Of a stretch of DNA of 64,000 nucleotides, positions 49,810 to 57,828 are shown one piece after another; within the stretch, counting starts at the first letter, position 1, and every line of letters starts with the position of its first letter. The stretch is from Bacillota bacterium (GTDB lineage Bacteria > Bacillota > Clostridia > Lachnospirales > Lachnospiraceae): the NCBI GenBank assembly GCA_023435895.1, contig JAEZLH010000019.1, forward strand, positions 13,991 to 77,990, given 5' to 3'. The position numbers and the translations under genes were made by a program. Under the pieces are notes generated by a model. It made no database searches. It was not told the origin of the DNA and saw only the letters and a program-made list of their open reading frames with translations.

Positions 49810-49965
49810 ATGGACAAGCAGTCACTTGAGATTATATTCGTAAATAGTAATGAGAGAGCTGTTCCATGGGAAAAACTCGCAAGGATGATTGCGGCAGCGT
49901 TATTTGAAGAGAAGAATTTACATAACCCAGGCGTGGATAATAACAACATACGATATACGAACTAG
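49810..49965 (+). CDS. 51-aa protein next to the recombinase
   Basis: Small ORF: MDKQSLEIIFVNSNERAVPW, EKLARMIAAALFEEKNLHNP, then GVDNNNIRYTN. GAAAGGATG is upstream of the ATG, which lies just downstream of the sigma-E-like promoter, and the recombinase start follows 41 bp after its stop. The central helical part could be a small DNA-binding or protein-interaction module. Because small proteins beside large serine recombinases can be directionality factors (SkrX in C. difficile skin), that role is possible, but there is no sequence match to support it. Confidence 0.5.
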   Translation: MDKQSLEIIFVNSNERAVPWEKLARMIAAALFEEKNLHNPGVDNNNIRYTN

Positions 49966-50006
49966 AATAAGCCAAATTCTTCGACAACTTGAAAGGAAGT
50001 GGGAGC

Positions 50007-51536
50007 ATGATCAGAGCATCGGCCTATTGCCGGGTATCAACGGATACGGAAGATCAATTGAATTCTTTGGGTGCGCAAGAAGAATTCTTCAAACGATATT
50101 GCTCACAGCAGGATATGGAGTTGATTAGAATTTATTCTGATGAGGGTATCAGTGGCACAAAGAAAGCCAACCGGAAGGCGTTTTTGCAAATGCTACAGGA
50201 TGCTGAGCAGAACAAGTTTGACTATTTACTGGTAAAAGATATCAGCCGCTTGGCAAGAAATATCGTGGACAGCATTGAGACAATACGATTTCTAAAAAAA
50301 CATATTCAAAAAGTAATTTTTGTAAATCAACCAAACCTGACGGATGACGAATTTGTTCTAGGAATAATGGGATTGATTGCACAGCAGGAAAGTGAAAACC
50401 TTAGTAAACGTGTGAAGTTTGGGAAGAAACTGAATATGGAAAAAGGGAAAGTACCTAATTTTGTATACGGCTATGATAAGGAGCCGGGAGACTATTTTAA
50501 TCTGATAATCAATGAAGCGGAAGCAAATATCGTGAGACGAATTTTTGGTTATTACACAGTCGGAGGCTACGGCTGCTCGACTATCGCCAATATACTAAAT
50601 AAAGAGGGGGTTACCACAAAACAGGGGGCAAAATGGCAACAGGTATCCGTGGCTAGGATACTAAAAAATGAAATATATATTGGCAACATCATTAATGGAA
50701 GAGAAGAAATTATTGAAATATATTCTTATGAACGCAAATCCATCCCTACAGAGAATTGGCTAATTACACATAGACCGGAACTTTCTATAATTGATAGGGA
50801 AAGCTTTGAACAGGCTCAGGCTATCATGGGACAACGAAACAATGCATTCATCAATGACCATAAACGCAATAGCAATAAATATGTATTCAGTACATTGATT
50901 AAATGTGGGGAATGTAAAAGTACATTTCGCAGATTACAGGTAAGAAATAAAAATAAGAGCGCGACCTGGGGATGTAATAACCGTAATTACTATGGGGCAG
51001 AAGCTTGCTCCAATAAAAATACAGTGAAGGAAGAGGAATTACTGGAGGCAATTCGGCAATACATCTGTGTGATCTATGAACAAAAGGAGGAAATGATAAG
51101 ATGGACCTTGGAGGAGTTAAAAAAACTCTGCCGAAAAACCATTACACCGGTGCAACTAAGAAAGCAGAAAGAGAAGGAGCTATCAGAGTTGAATAGAAAG
51201 TATGAACGGCAGATAGTGATGTGTGAAAAAGGTTTACTTGATTTTTCGGAGTTTGAGAAAAGATCGATGGAAGTAAAGCTTTCAATAGAGGGATTAAAAG
51301 CAGAGCTGGAAACACTTGGTGAGGTTGAAGGTGATGAGAAATTAAATAATTATTGGGACAACTTATTCGAAGATATCGATAAAACACTGGCATCAAGGTT
51401 ATTAACAAATCAGTTGTTAAAAAGTATTATAGAGTATATTGAAGTAAATGAGGACGGACGAGTTAAAATCTACATGAAGCAGAGGGCGGAGGTGGAGGAG
51501 AATGCTTCTGTTCCAAATCGTAACAACTGTACATAA
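50007..51536 (+). CDS. Large serine recombinase of the spoIIID element
   Basis: 509-aa site-specific recombinase. The N-terminal resolvase domain (residues 1-150) has catalytic Ser11 in YCRVSTDTEDQ and the Arg-containing IYSDEGISGTKKANRKAF and KDISRLARN. The recombinase domain (about 170-270) has GGYGCSTIANILNKEGV. A zinc ribbon (KCGECKS with GCNN and ACSN, about 298-345) and a coiled coil (about 380-450) follow. This is the SpoIVCA/TnpX type. The ATG at 50007 is preferred over an upstream TTG. Its last codons, TGT ACA TAA, contain the right core GTACATA, so excision changes its 3' end. Confidence 0.94.
   Translation: MIRASAYCRVSTDTEDQLNSLGAQEEFFKRYCSQQDMELIRIYSDEGISGTKKANRKAFLQMLQDAEQNKFDYLLVKDISRLARNIVDSIETIRFLKKHIQKVIFVNQPNLTDDEFVLGIMGLIAQQESENLSKRVKFGKKLNMEKGKVPNFVYGYDKEPGDYFNLIINEAEANIVRRIFGYYTVGGYGCSTIANILNKEGVTTKQGAKWQQVSVARILKNEIYIGNIINGREEIIEIYSYERKSIPTENWLITHRPELSIIDRESFEQAQAIMGQRNNAFINDHKRNSNKYVFSTLIKCGECKSTFRRLQVRNKNKSATWGCNNRNYYGAEACSNKNTVKEEELLEAIRQYICVIYEQKEEMIRWTLEELKKLCRKTITPVQLRKQKEKELSELNRKYERQIVMCEKGLLDFSEFEKRSMEVKLSIEGLKAELETLGEVEGDEKLNNYWDNLFEDIDKTLASRLLTNQLLKSIIEYIEVNEDGRVKIYMKQRAEVEENASVPNRNNCT
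51529..51535 (+). other. attR core of the spoIIID element
   Basis: GTACATA, identical to the core at 40737. Right of it the sequence is spoIIID codons (K39 onward); left of it is the recombinase gene. Confidence 0.8.
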
Positions 51537-51690
51537 AGACGTAACTGAACGTCTTACACAAATTAACCCCTCCCTTGCAGAGCGTGCCAGGGTAGTCTTG
51601 GACCTTAATAAGTCGGAGCGTCATATCAGGGGCGGTCTCGCAACGAAAGAGAAATATCTCCACAAGACGAGATATAATCAGGCATATTAA
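51529..51690 (+). pseudogene. spoIIID: spoIIID, C-terminal part (interrupted gene)
   Basis: Encodes VHKDVTERLTQINPSLAERA then RVVLDLNKSERHIRGGLATK and EKYLHKTRYNQAY, the C-terminal half of SpoIIID, including the recognition-helix end and the basic helix. It has no start codon of its own in a plausible context. In frame with the N-terminal piece through V37-H38 at the core GTACATA. No degradation is visible: both halves keep conserved residues, which argues for a gene maintained by regulated rearrangement rather than a dead one. Confidence 0.93.
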
Positions 51691-51704
51691 TTAAGAATGT
51701 TAGT

Positions 51705-51747
51705 AAAGAGATTATTTCGTAACTGTTGGTACGAGATGGTCTCTTTT
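51705..51747 (+). terminator. Terminator after spoIIID
   Basis: AAAGAG..TTCGT (51705-51720) pairs with ACGA..CTCTTT (51731-51746) with internal mismatches, followed by TGCTCTG. Moderate stem. Confidence 0.5.
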
Positions 51748-51874
51748 GCTCTGTAAATGGGTGCTTTAGCCCTAGTGATCTCGGATTTTCCATATTCCCT
51801 CTTGCATTATTATGTGGCATAAATTACAATCATCATAGGTAACACTTATCATTGACATCATGGGAGGTACCGGT

Positions 51875-53152
51875 ATGACGCAGGTGTATAATTATCTTCA
51901 AACAGCCATGCCTTCAAAAAGGTATGCCCTAAATCCTGCAAGGAGCAGGGATGAATTAAAAAAGATATATAATAATATTGTTGAACTAAGCAAGAGTTCG
52001 CCTTATTATATGATCAATATCTCCAGGGATAATCAAGACTATGCTCTTGGGATTAAAGAAGCTGCGCTGGAAATGAAAGATAGATTAAATGAAATGAACA
52101 ATCCACAAGTATCTAATTTTGATTCTAAAGAGGTAATAAATTATAACGAGGATGTACTGAGTGCATCCTTAATTGGTGAGGATGTGACAAATCTTCCCAC
52201 GAAACTTCAATTTGAAGTTAAGAATCTGGCTACGATACAAGAAAATAAGGGAAAAGAGCTTATGAATGAGTCATGGGCCTTGCCCCAAGCAACCTATCTG
52301 TTTGATGTAAATGTTGCTGGCACAAATCATTCCCTAATTTTTGTAAACGAAAAGAGACGGGCAAATCGTGAAGTGATGGAAGAGCTGACAGCATATTTAA
52401 ATGAGTCCGTACCAGGTATTAATGCATCGGTTGAGGATGGTCAATCACGCAAATACAGCTATATTAAAATAGAGGCTGAAAAAACCGGAAAAACAGGGGA
52501 GATTGCATTTTCCTTTAGGGATAATGAAATACATGATTCGGGAATTGTAGATCACTTTGGTCTGAATCGGGTAGAGAAAGAAGCAATCAATGCCTCTTTT
52601 GACTTAAATGGCGCTCAAAGAATGACTACAACCAATTCCTTTGTTCTAGAGAATACCCTTTACATAAATTTAAAGAAGGAAAGTGACTTGCCTACACTAT
52701 TAAGGATTGCTCCAAACAGCGAGAAAATCAACGATACAGTAGAAAGTGTACTGTCTTCCTATAATAAATTAATCAATTTGGCACAAAGCCGCTCGCAGTC
52801 ATATGGCTTTCATTATAATGCTTCAAAGCTTATTGTTCAGATGAAAAACCTGGAAGAAGTATATGGTGAGGAGCTGGATGCATGTGGAATTAAAGCGAAT
52901 GAAGACGGAACCTTGTATTTGGAGGAACAAAATTCCATACGGGCAGCAAGAGATGGAAGAATGGAAGAATTATTTAATAAAAAAAATGGATTTATCGCTA
53001 GGCTGAAAGATAAAATGGAAGCTATAACCATAAACCCGATGGATTATCTCGAAAAAACAGTTGTATTATATCCGAACACAGAAAAGATTAATTTTACAAA
53101 TCCCTATGTTACTTCTATGTATAGTGGCATGCTCTTTAATTCTTATTGTTGA
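51875..53152 (+). CDS. FliD-like/flagellar-type hypothetical protein
   Basis: 425-aa protein without a signal peptide. The C-terminal third resembles flagellar hook-associated/capping proteins: a helical stretch VESVLSSYNKLINLAQSRSQ, then LEEVYGEELDACGIKANEDG with an L-x-L-E-E/D step, and an ending with NPYVTSMYSGMLFNSYC. The N-terminal part has a coiled-coil-like region (residues 20-70). The ATG at 51875 follows GGGAGGT (51862-51868). No other flagellar genes are nearby. The assignment rests on pattern alone. Confidence 0.5.
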   Translation: MTQVYNYLQTAMPSKRYALNPARSRDELKKIYNNIVELSKSSPYYMINISRDNQDYALGIKEAALEMKDRLNEMNNPQVSNFDSKEVINYNEDVLSASLIGEDVTNLPTKLQFEVKNLATIQENKGKELMNESWALPQATYLFDVNVAGTNHSLIFVNEKRRANREVMEELTAYLNESVPGINASVEDGQSRKYSYIKIEAEKTGKTGEIAFSFRDNEIHDSGIVDHFGLNRVEKEAINASFDLNGAQRMTTTNSFVLENTLYINLKKESDLPTLLRIAPNSEKINDTVESVLSSYNKLINLAQSRSQSYGFHYNASKLIVQMKNLEEVYGEELDACGIKANEDGTLYLEEQNSIRAARDGRMEELFNKKNGFIARLKDKMEAITINPMDYLEKTVVLYPNTEKINFTNPYVTSMYSGMLFNSYC

Positions 53153-53269
53153 TTAAGGTATCATACCCATTAACATTGGCGTATTTATTCTTTTGCTTTT
53201 GCAAATTGCTGATAAACTCTGTGAGAAATCAGTTGGCACACGAATCATTGTTAATATTTAAATATAAAC

Positions 53270-53318
53270 CGGGTGACAAAAGCCTTTTCAACATCAATTG
53301 TTGGCGATTTGTCACCCG
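53270..53318. terminator. Bidirectional terminator
   Basis: CGGGTGACAAA (53270-53280) pairs with TTTGTCACCCG (53308-53318). Lies between the converging FliD-like and AraC-type genes. Confidence 0.8.
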
Positions 53319-53331
53319 AATTCATTTATTG

Positions 53332-54585
53332 TTAATGATATAAAGATTTTACATATTCACTGGGCGTCATGCCATTACGTTTCTTAAAAATTCTGCTGAA
53401 ATAATTCGGATCCTTATACCCAACCATAAAGCATACTTCCTTAACAGTTAAATTGGAGTTAGTCAACAACTCCTTTGCTTTTCTTACACGAAGCATCGAA
53501 AGCCAGTCTATAAAGTTAAAACCGGTGGTCTTCTTAATTAACTTGCTAAAATATTGGGGGCTGATGTTAACTTGTGCTGCGATATCATCTAAAGAGATAT
53601 CTTCCGTGTAATGATTTTCTAAATATTCCCTTGTGGTTTTAACAATATCGTTGGAATAATCAATTGTATTCTGTGTATGAAAATAGTTGGTGATAATTAA
53701 AAATCTTTGAAATGCATTTTGAATTAATTCATCTCCGCTGTAGAGGTTGAATTGTTTGATATATGTAGAATAGTCTATAAATCCGATTTCATTTCTCCCG
53801 TCAAAACGTTGTGCAAACGTTACCAACGTAAGAAGTTCAAAAATCTTGCTGCGTTTTATATCATCATCATAGCTTGCCAGCCAGTCCATTAATATTCCGA
53901 AATAATTATAAGCCTCCTGTTTATGCTGTCGAACAGATTCGAATAAATGTTGCTCAATATTAAGGTAATCAATACTGGTGGAATCCTCCACAGGTGTGGT
54001 TCGATCCAGACAATGAACTACTTTATTGTTTTTGATACTGCTTTGGCAGGACAGAGTATGGATATAGGAGGTATAAAAATCATAGATGCTCTGCATTGTT
54101 CCAATAAAAGCATATACCTCCAGACTATATCTACTCTCTAAGAGGTGAATAATATGATGACATAGTGCAATACTCTCCTCCTTGTAGACATTCTCGACTG
54201 GGGGAGCATCTGTTGTAATTAGCAAAGATAATCGATTCGCAATCATCGGACCAATGATGTTATTGGTGGAGGATAGGATGGCCTTTAATGTCTTATGAAA
54301 CTCAAATTCATCCCCGATTATACTTGATATATTTGGATTGGTTGAGGAAGAGAACTGTAACAAAATAACGTATCCGTTATCCTTTATTCCTAAAAGCTTT
54401 TGATAATGTGACAACTCTGATGGGGAGTACCCTCTGAAAAAGAAGTTAAACAAAAAACTTCGTTCCAGTAAAGCATTGATATCATCCTGGGTTGTATTTT
54501 GACCCGAAGAGGTGATATCAAATTGTAAACGGTCCCAAAAATTTTTCTGTACGATGAGGTGAGGTTTATCTATTGGACTGCTCAT
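53332..54585 (-). CDS. AraC family transcriptional regulator
   Basis: 417-aa protein with a C-terminal AraC/XylS DNA-binding domain (about residues 318-417): LDDIAAQVNISPQYFSKLIK in helix-turn-helix one and VKEVCFMVGYKDPNYFSRIF in helix-turn-helix two, ending GMTPSEYVKSLYH. The N-terminal 300 residues are a sensory region without a recognisable receiver domain; the YSN-type response-regulator helical linker is suggested by the FLIITNYFH stretch. AGGAGGTA precedes the ATG. The secreted subtilase is divergently transcribed from it and may be its target. Confidence 0.85.
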   Translation of the reverse strand: MSSPIDKPHLIVQKNFWDRLQFDITSSGQNTTQDDINALLERSFLFNFFFRGYSPSELSHYQKLLGIKDNGYVILLQFSSSTNPNISSIIGDEFEFHKTLKAILSSTNNIIGPMIANRLSLLITTDAPPVENVYKEESIALCHHIIHLLESRYSLEVYAFIGTMQSIYDFYTSYIHTLSCQSSIKNNKVVHCLDRTTPVEDSTSIDYLNIEQHLFESVRQHKQEAYNYFGILMDWLASYDDDIKRSKIFELLTLVTFAQRFDGRNEIGFIDYSTYIKQFNLYSGDELIQNAFQRFLIITNYFHTQNTIDYSNDIVKTTREYLENHYTEDISLDDIAAQVNISPQYFSKLIKKTTGFNFIDWLSMLRVRKAKELLTNSNLTVKEVCFMVGYKDPNYFSRIFKKRNGMTPSEYVKSLYH

Positions 54586-54867
54586 AAAAATACCTCCTAA
54601 TCTTAAATGGGAAATAATGTAATGTTTGTTTCATTATAGCATAGTTTAAATAAATATGCACTACTAAAATGAGTTTTGTCGGTAATTGTCACATATTTTT
54701 AATTTAGTTAACAATTTAGTAAATTATCTTAATATTTCAGTAAATAGAATTAATAAAATTGATATTGAACTTAATAAATATGTATTATATTTGCCATGAA
54801 ACTGCCAAGTGAAAACAATACGATAATATTATAAAAATTATAGAAGCTGACAGAAGGAGGAATGGAT
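54586..54867. other. Divergent AT-rich intergenic region
   Basis: About 280 bp between the AraC-type gene and the subtilase; very AT-rich with no gene. A TAATTGTC-N-ACATATTTTTAA stretch at 54675-54700 could contain promoter elements. AAGGAGGA at 54855-54861 is the subtilase ribosome-binding site. Confidence 0.35.
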
Positions 54868-56319
54868 ATGAAATTAAGAACAATCGGAAGTATTCTTTTA
54901 TCTGCAGCTTTATTGCTTTCATTCGTTGGAAATGCAAACGGTTCCATATTTCATAAAGAACAAAACCATTCCTACGAAATTCAAAAATTTAGTTCCAGTG
55001 ATGACACCTATGCAGATTCCCAGTGGTATATAAATAACCCTGGTTTCTATACGAACTACTCCTTCAAAACAAGCCATAAAATAAATTCTGACGAAGGAAT
55101 TGATACGAATGTCGGTAAAGCATGGGATTATATAAAGCAGAAAGAAAATGAAAAGCATGAAGTTGTAGTAGCAGTAATTGACACCGGCGTTGATTATAAT
55201 CACCCGGATTTAGCAAAGAATATGTGGATTAATAAAGGGGAAATACCAGGAGATAATATCGATAATGACCATAATGGTTATGTAGATGATATCTATGGAT
55301 GGGACTTTTATAATCAGGATGCAAGTGTATATGCTTATGAAGAAGAGGATGGTCAGCAAAGAGCTTCTTACGAAGACAATGATAATCATGGAACCCATGT
55401 TGCAGGTATTATTGCAGCAGTAGCGAATAACAATCAGGGAATTGCAGGAATTGCTTCTAACGTTAATATTAAAATTATGTCTCTCAAAGTAAATGGTGGT
55501 ACCAACGGTAGCGGTAACATGGACAATGCGGTTCAGGCAATCAACTATGCTGAAAAGATGGGCGCAGATATTTGTAATATCAGTTGGGGTGCACTGGGAT
55601 ACACGCAGCAACTGAGAGATACCATCAAAAATTCCAAGATGCTCTTTGTTGCAGCTGCAGGTAACTTTACTGCAGATAACGATTTACAGCCGGTGTATCC
55701 TGCAAGCTTCCACTTTAATAATATGATATCTGTTACTGCCATTGATGCATTAGGTCAACTTGGTGAGAAAGCGGATTTCGGATTAAAGTCAGTGGATGTA
55801 GCGGCACCTGGTATTGATATCTATAGCACGGTTGTTGGCGGATATGATTATATGAGCGGAACTTCAATGGCAGCACCTCAAGTCAGTGCAATCGCAGCAT
55901 TGGTATATGCAGCCGGTAATAAACCGGATGCAGCACAGGTAAAGAGTATTATATTAAATAATGTGAAAGAATTATCTCAGCTTAAGGGCGTGATCAAATA
56001 CAACGGTATTCCGGATGCATATCAGATTGTAAAAGCTGTTAATGAAGTAAATAAAAAGAGCGAAGAAAAGTCAAATGCATTTGTACTTGATCAAAATAGT
56101 AAGCCTGTGAATGAACAGGAGATGAAAGAAATTAAACTTCCAAAGCATGGTGCAATACATGAGGATGTAAATTCAGTAGAAGATATCCTTCCGAAAGAAA
56201 ACGCCATGGTTACAATTACATTATTTGGTCAAATCAATTCGTTCTCAACGGATATCATAAAATTAAACAAAACAATTCATTCTGATTGGAAGCGAAGGTC
56301 ACTGTACCGACGAATCTAG
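54868..56319 (+). CDS. Secreted subtilisin-like serine protease (S8)
   Basis: 483-aa subtilase. A signal peptide (residues 1-24, hydrophobic core LLSAALLLSFVG) is followed by a propeptide-like stretch, then the catalytic triad: Asp105 in VIDTGVDYNHPDL, His174 in NHGTHVAGIIA and Ser333 in SGTSMAAPQVS. The oxyanion Asn is in AAAGNFTADN. The C-terminal tail (about 410-483) is polar and not recognisable. The ATG at 54868 is preferred over 54862 because it lies 7 bases after GGAGG. An AraC-type gene is divergent upstream. Confidence 0.93.
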   Translation: MKLRTIGSILLSAALLLSFVGNANGSIFHKEQNHSYEIQKFSSSDDTYADSQWYINNPGFYTNYSFKTSHKINSDEGIDTNVGKAWDYIKQKENEKHEVVVAVIDTGVDYNHPDLAKNMWINKGEIPGDNIDNDHNGYVDDIYGWDFYNQDASVYAYEEEDGQQRASYEDNDNHGTHVAGIIAAVANNNQGIAGIASNVNIKIMSLKVNGGTNGSGNMDNAVQAINYAEKMGADICNISWGALGYTQQLRDTIKNSKMLFVAAAGNFTADNDLQPVYPASFHFNNMISVTAIDALGQLGEKADFGLKSVDVAAPGIDIYSTVVGGYDYMSGTSMAAPQVSAIAALVYAAGNKPDAAQVKSIILNNVKELSQLKGVIKYNGIPDAYQIVKAVNEVNKKSEEKSNAFVLDQNSKPVNEQEMKEIKLPKHGAIHEDVNSVEDILPKENAMVTITLFGQINSFSTDIIKLNKTIHSDWKRRSLYRRI

Positions 56320-56364
56320 GGAATGGTTTAAAAAGGAAGATAATTTATTTGATTATAACGATAA

Positions 56365-56400
56365 AACGGTGTTGTGAATTTAATGGCAACACCGTTTTTT
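56365..56400 (+). terminator. Rho-independent terminator
   Basis: AACGGTGTTG (56365-56374) pairs with CAACACCGTT (56387-56396), followed by TTTT. Ends the subtilase transcript. Confidence 0.92.
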
Positions 56401-56585
56401 GTAAGTTATATTGGATGCTTTTTCTGAATCGAGATAATACTATTTGGTATAATGCTACGAATATAAAACTTGACTTTTGAATTCTCAATTACAGATGTGA
56501 TACTTACAAAATATTGAGATTTGATAATGTCAAATAGACTAGGGGTCATCAACAGTTGTAAATTATTAATTCCATATGTGTTCAA

Positions 56586-56652
56586 TTAACTTGTTTAGTT
56601 GATTTGGTTTTTATTAATTCGTTTAGTTGGTTTGGTTTCCGTTAATTCGTTT
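56586..56652 (+). repeat. 28-bp tandem repeat upstream of the ribosomal cluster
   Basis: Units TTAACTTGTTTAGTTGATTT plus GGTTTTTA (56586-56613) and TTAATTCGTTTAGTTGGTTT plus GGTTTCCG (56614-56641) followed by a partial third (TTAATTCGTTT). About 85 percent identical. They lie just ahead of the rpmG promoter. Confidence 0.7.
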
Positions 56653-56688
56653 GTTCCTGACACATAATTGATTGACCAAAAAAATATA

Positions 56689-56717
56689 TTGACGGAAAAT
56701 CTCGGTTATGTTATATT
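56689..56717 (+). promoter_or_regulatory. Promoter of the rpmG-secE-nusG operon
   Basis: TTGACG (56689-56694), 17-bp spacer, TATATT (56712-56717). A good vegetative promoter about 95 bp before rpmG. Confidence 0.75.
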
Positions 56718-56812
56718 TAGTAAGCAACCAAAGTGGGCTTTTTTTTTATGCCTAAATAATTGGCTGTAAGTTAAATGGCGTAGCGCTACAAGAGAAATCG
56801 GAGGTGGATATT

Positions 56813-56962
56813 GTGCGCGTAAAAATCACATTGGCATGTACAGATTGCAAACAACGCAATTACAACACGACCAAAGAAAAGAAGACACATCCAGACAGAA
56901 TGGAAACAAAGAAGTATTGTAAGTTCTGCAGAACTCACACATTGCACAAGGAAACAAAATAA
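56813..56962 (+). CDS. rpmG: Ribosomal protein L33 (bL33)
   Basis: 49-aa ribosomal protein of the large subunit. It begins at GTG 56813 with GGAGGTG (56800-56806): MRVKITLACTDCKQRNYNTT then KYCKFCRTHTLHKE. It has the zinc-ribbon type C-x-x-C pairs (CTDC and CKFC), the Cys-plus form. It is first in the rpmG-secE-nusG operon, as in many Clostridia. Confidence 0.95.
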   Translation: MRVKITLACTDCKQRNYNTTKEKKTHPDRMETKKYCKFCRTHTLHKETK

Positions 56963-56987
56963 TCTAAACTGAAAGGGAAGTGAAGAC

Positions 56988-57200
56988 ATGGGAGAGGTAA
57001 CGAATTCTACAGCCGAAAAGGCTCCGAAGAGAAGTTGGTTCGATGGTCTTAAAGCCGAGTTTAAGAAGATTGTTTGGCCGGACAGAGAAACGCTTGTAAA
57101 ATCAACAGTTGCTGTTATTACCGTAACCATTATCCTTGGTGCAATGATTTTTGTACTCGATACCGTATTTGAATATGGTATGGGATTTTTAATAGGATAA
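56988..57200 (+). CDS. secE: Preprotein translocase subunit SecE
   Basis: 70-aa single-helix subunit of the SecYEG channel. The amphipathic segment LKAEFKKIVWPDRETLVKST (about residues 20-39) is the conserved cytoplasmic part, followed by the membrane helix VAVITVTIILGAMIFVLDTV. Position between rpmG and nusG is standard. Confidence 0.96.
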   Translation: MGEVTNSTAEKAPKRSWFDGLKAEFKKIVWPDRETLVKSTVAVITVTIILGAMIFVLDTVFEYGMGFLIG

Positions 57201-57210
57201 GGGTGAGAAT

Positions 57211-57732
57211 ATGTCAGAAGCTAATTGGTACGTTGTCCACACCTATTCAGGGTATGAGAACAAAGTAAAAGCGAACATTGAGAAGACAATCGAAAACAGA
57301 AAGCTACAGGATCAGATCTTAGAAGTATCTGTGCCGATGCAGGATGTCATCGAGGTTAAGAATGGCGTTAAAAAACGTGTTCAAAAGAAGATGTTTCCGG
57401 GTTATGTATTACTTAATATGGTCATGAATGATGACGTATGGTATGTAGTACGTAATACAAGAGGTGTAACAGGTTTTGTCGGACCAGATTCAAAACAGCC
57501 GGTACCTTTAACCGAAGCTGAAATGAAAAGCATGGGAATTAAGAACGACGAAGTGAGTGTTGATTTTGAGATTGGCGATATGATTACGGTTGCTTCCGGT
57601 GTATGGGAGAATACAACGGGTCAAATCAGACAGATTAATGAACATAAGCAGAGTGTTACGATCAGCGTAGACATGTTCGGACGCGAGACTCCGGTTGAGA
57701 TTAGCTTCAGTGAAGTTAAGGTTCGCAAGTAA
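57211..57732 (+). CDS. nusG: Transcription termination/antitermination factor NusG
   Basis: 173-aa NusG. The N-terminal NGN domain includes ANWYVVHTYSGYENKVKANI and KKMFPGYVLLNM, with the family-typical RNTRGVTGFVG. The C-terminal KOW motif begins DMITVASGVWENTTGQIRQI. The ATG follows the secE stop by 10 bp. Confidence 0.97.
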   Translation: MSEANWYVVHTYSGYENKVKANIEKTIENRKLQDQILEVSVPMQDVIEVKNGVKKRVQKKMFPGYVLLNMVMNDDVWYVVRNTRGVTGFVGPDSKQPVPLTEAEMKSMGIKNDEVSVDFEIGDMITVASGVWENTTGQIRQINEHKQSVTISVDMFGRETPVEISFSEVKVRK

Positions 57733-57828
57733 GAATTTTGTTAATGCAATGAAGAACTAGGTAATTTTAGTTCGTTACGTGGGAGGGAAATCCCCGCAAA
57801 CACCACATTTATCAGGAGGTATGCTATC
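57733..57828 (+). promoter_or_regulatory. Structured leader of rplK
   Basis: Contains GTGGGAGGGAAATCCCCGC (57780-57798), a sequence with self-complementary GGGA/TCCC. The same GTGGGAGGG start recurs in the rplA leader at 58307. Possible translational control site. Confidence 0.35.

Larger units (their letters stand above)
40737..51535 (+). mobile_element. Skin-like intervening element in spoIIID (10,792 bp)
   Basis: Bounded by the direct 7-bp core GTACATA at 40737-40743 and 51529-51535. Both cores start at a codon boundary of spoIIID, so excision restores the gene exactly. A large serine recombinase is encoded at the right end, oriented like spoIIID, as in the sigK skin elements. Contents: two small hypothetical or lipoprotein genes, remnants of other mobile DNA (42.6-43.4 kb), a PucR-type regulator, a cytidylate-kinase-like protein, an amino-acid ABC importer, a class III aminotransferase, a 51-aa ORF and the recombinase. 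No phage structural genes are present. Confidence 0.88.

Noticed and set aside
40737..51535. Ordinary prophage or conjugative element
   Set aside because: No capsid, tail, lysis, relaxase or conjugation genes were seen; the exact in-frame restoration of spoIIID fits a skin-like element better.
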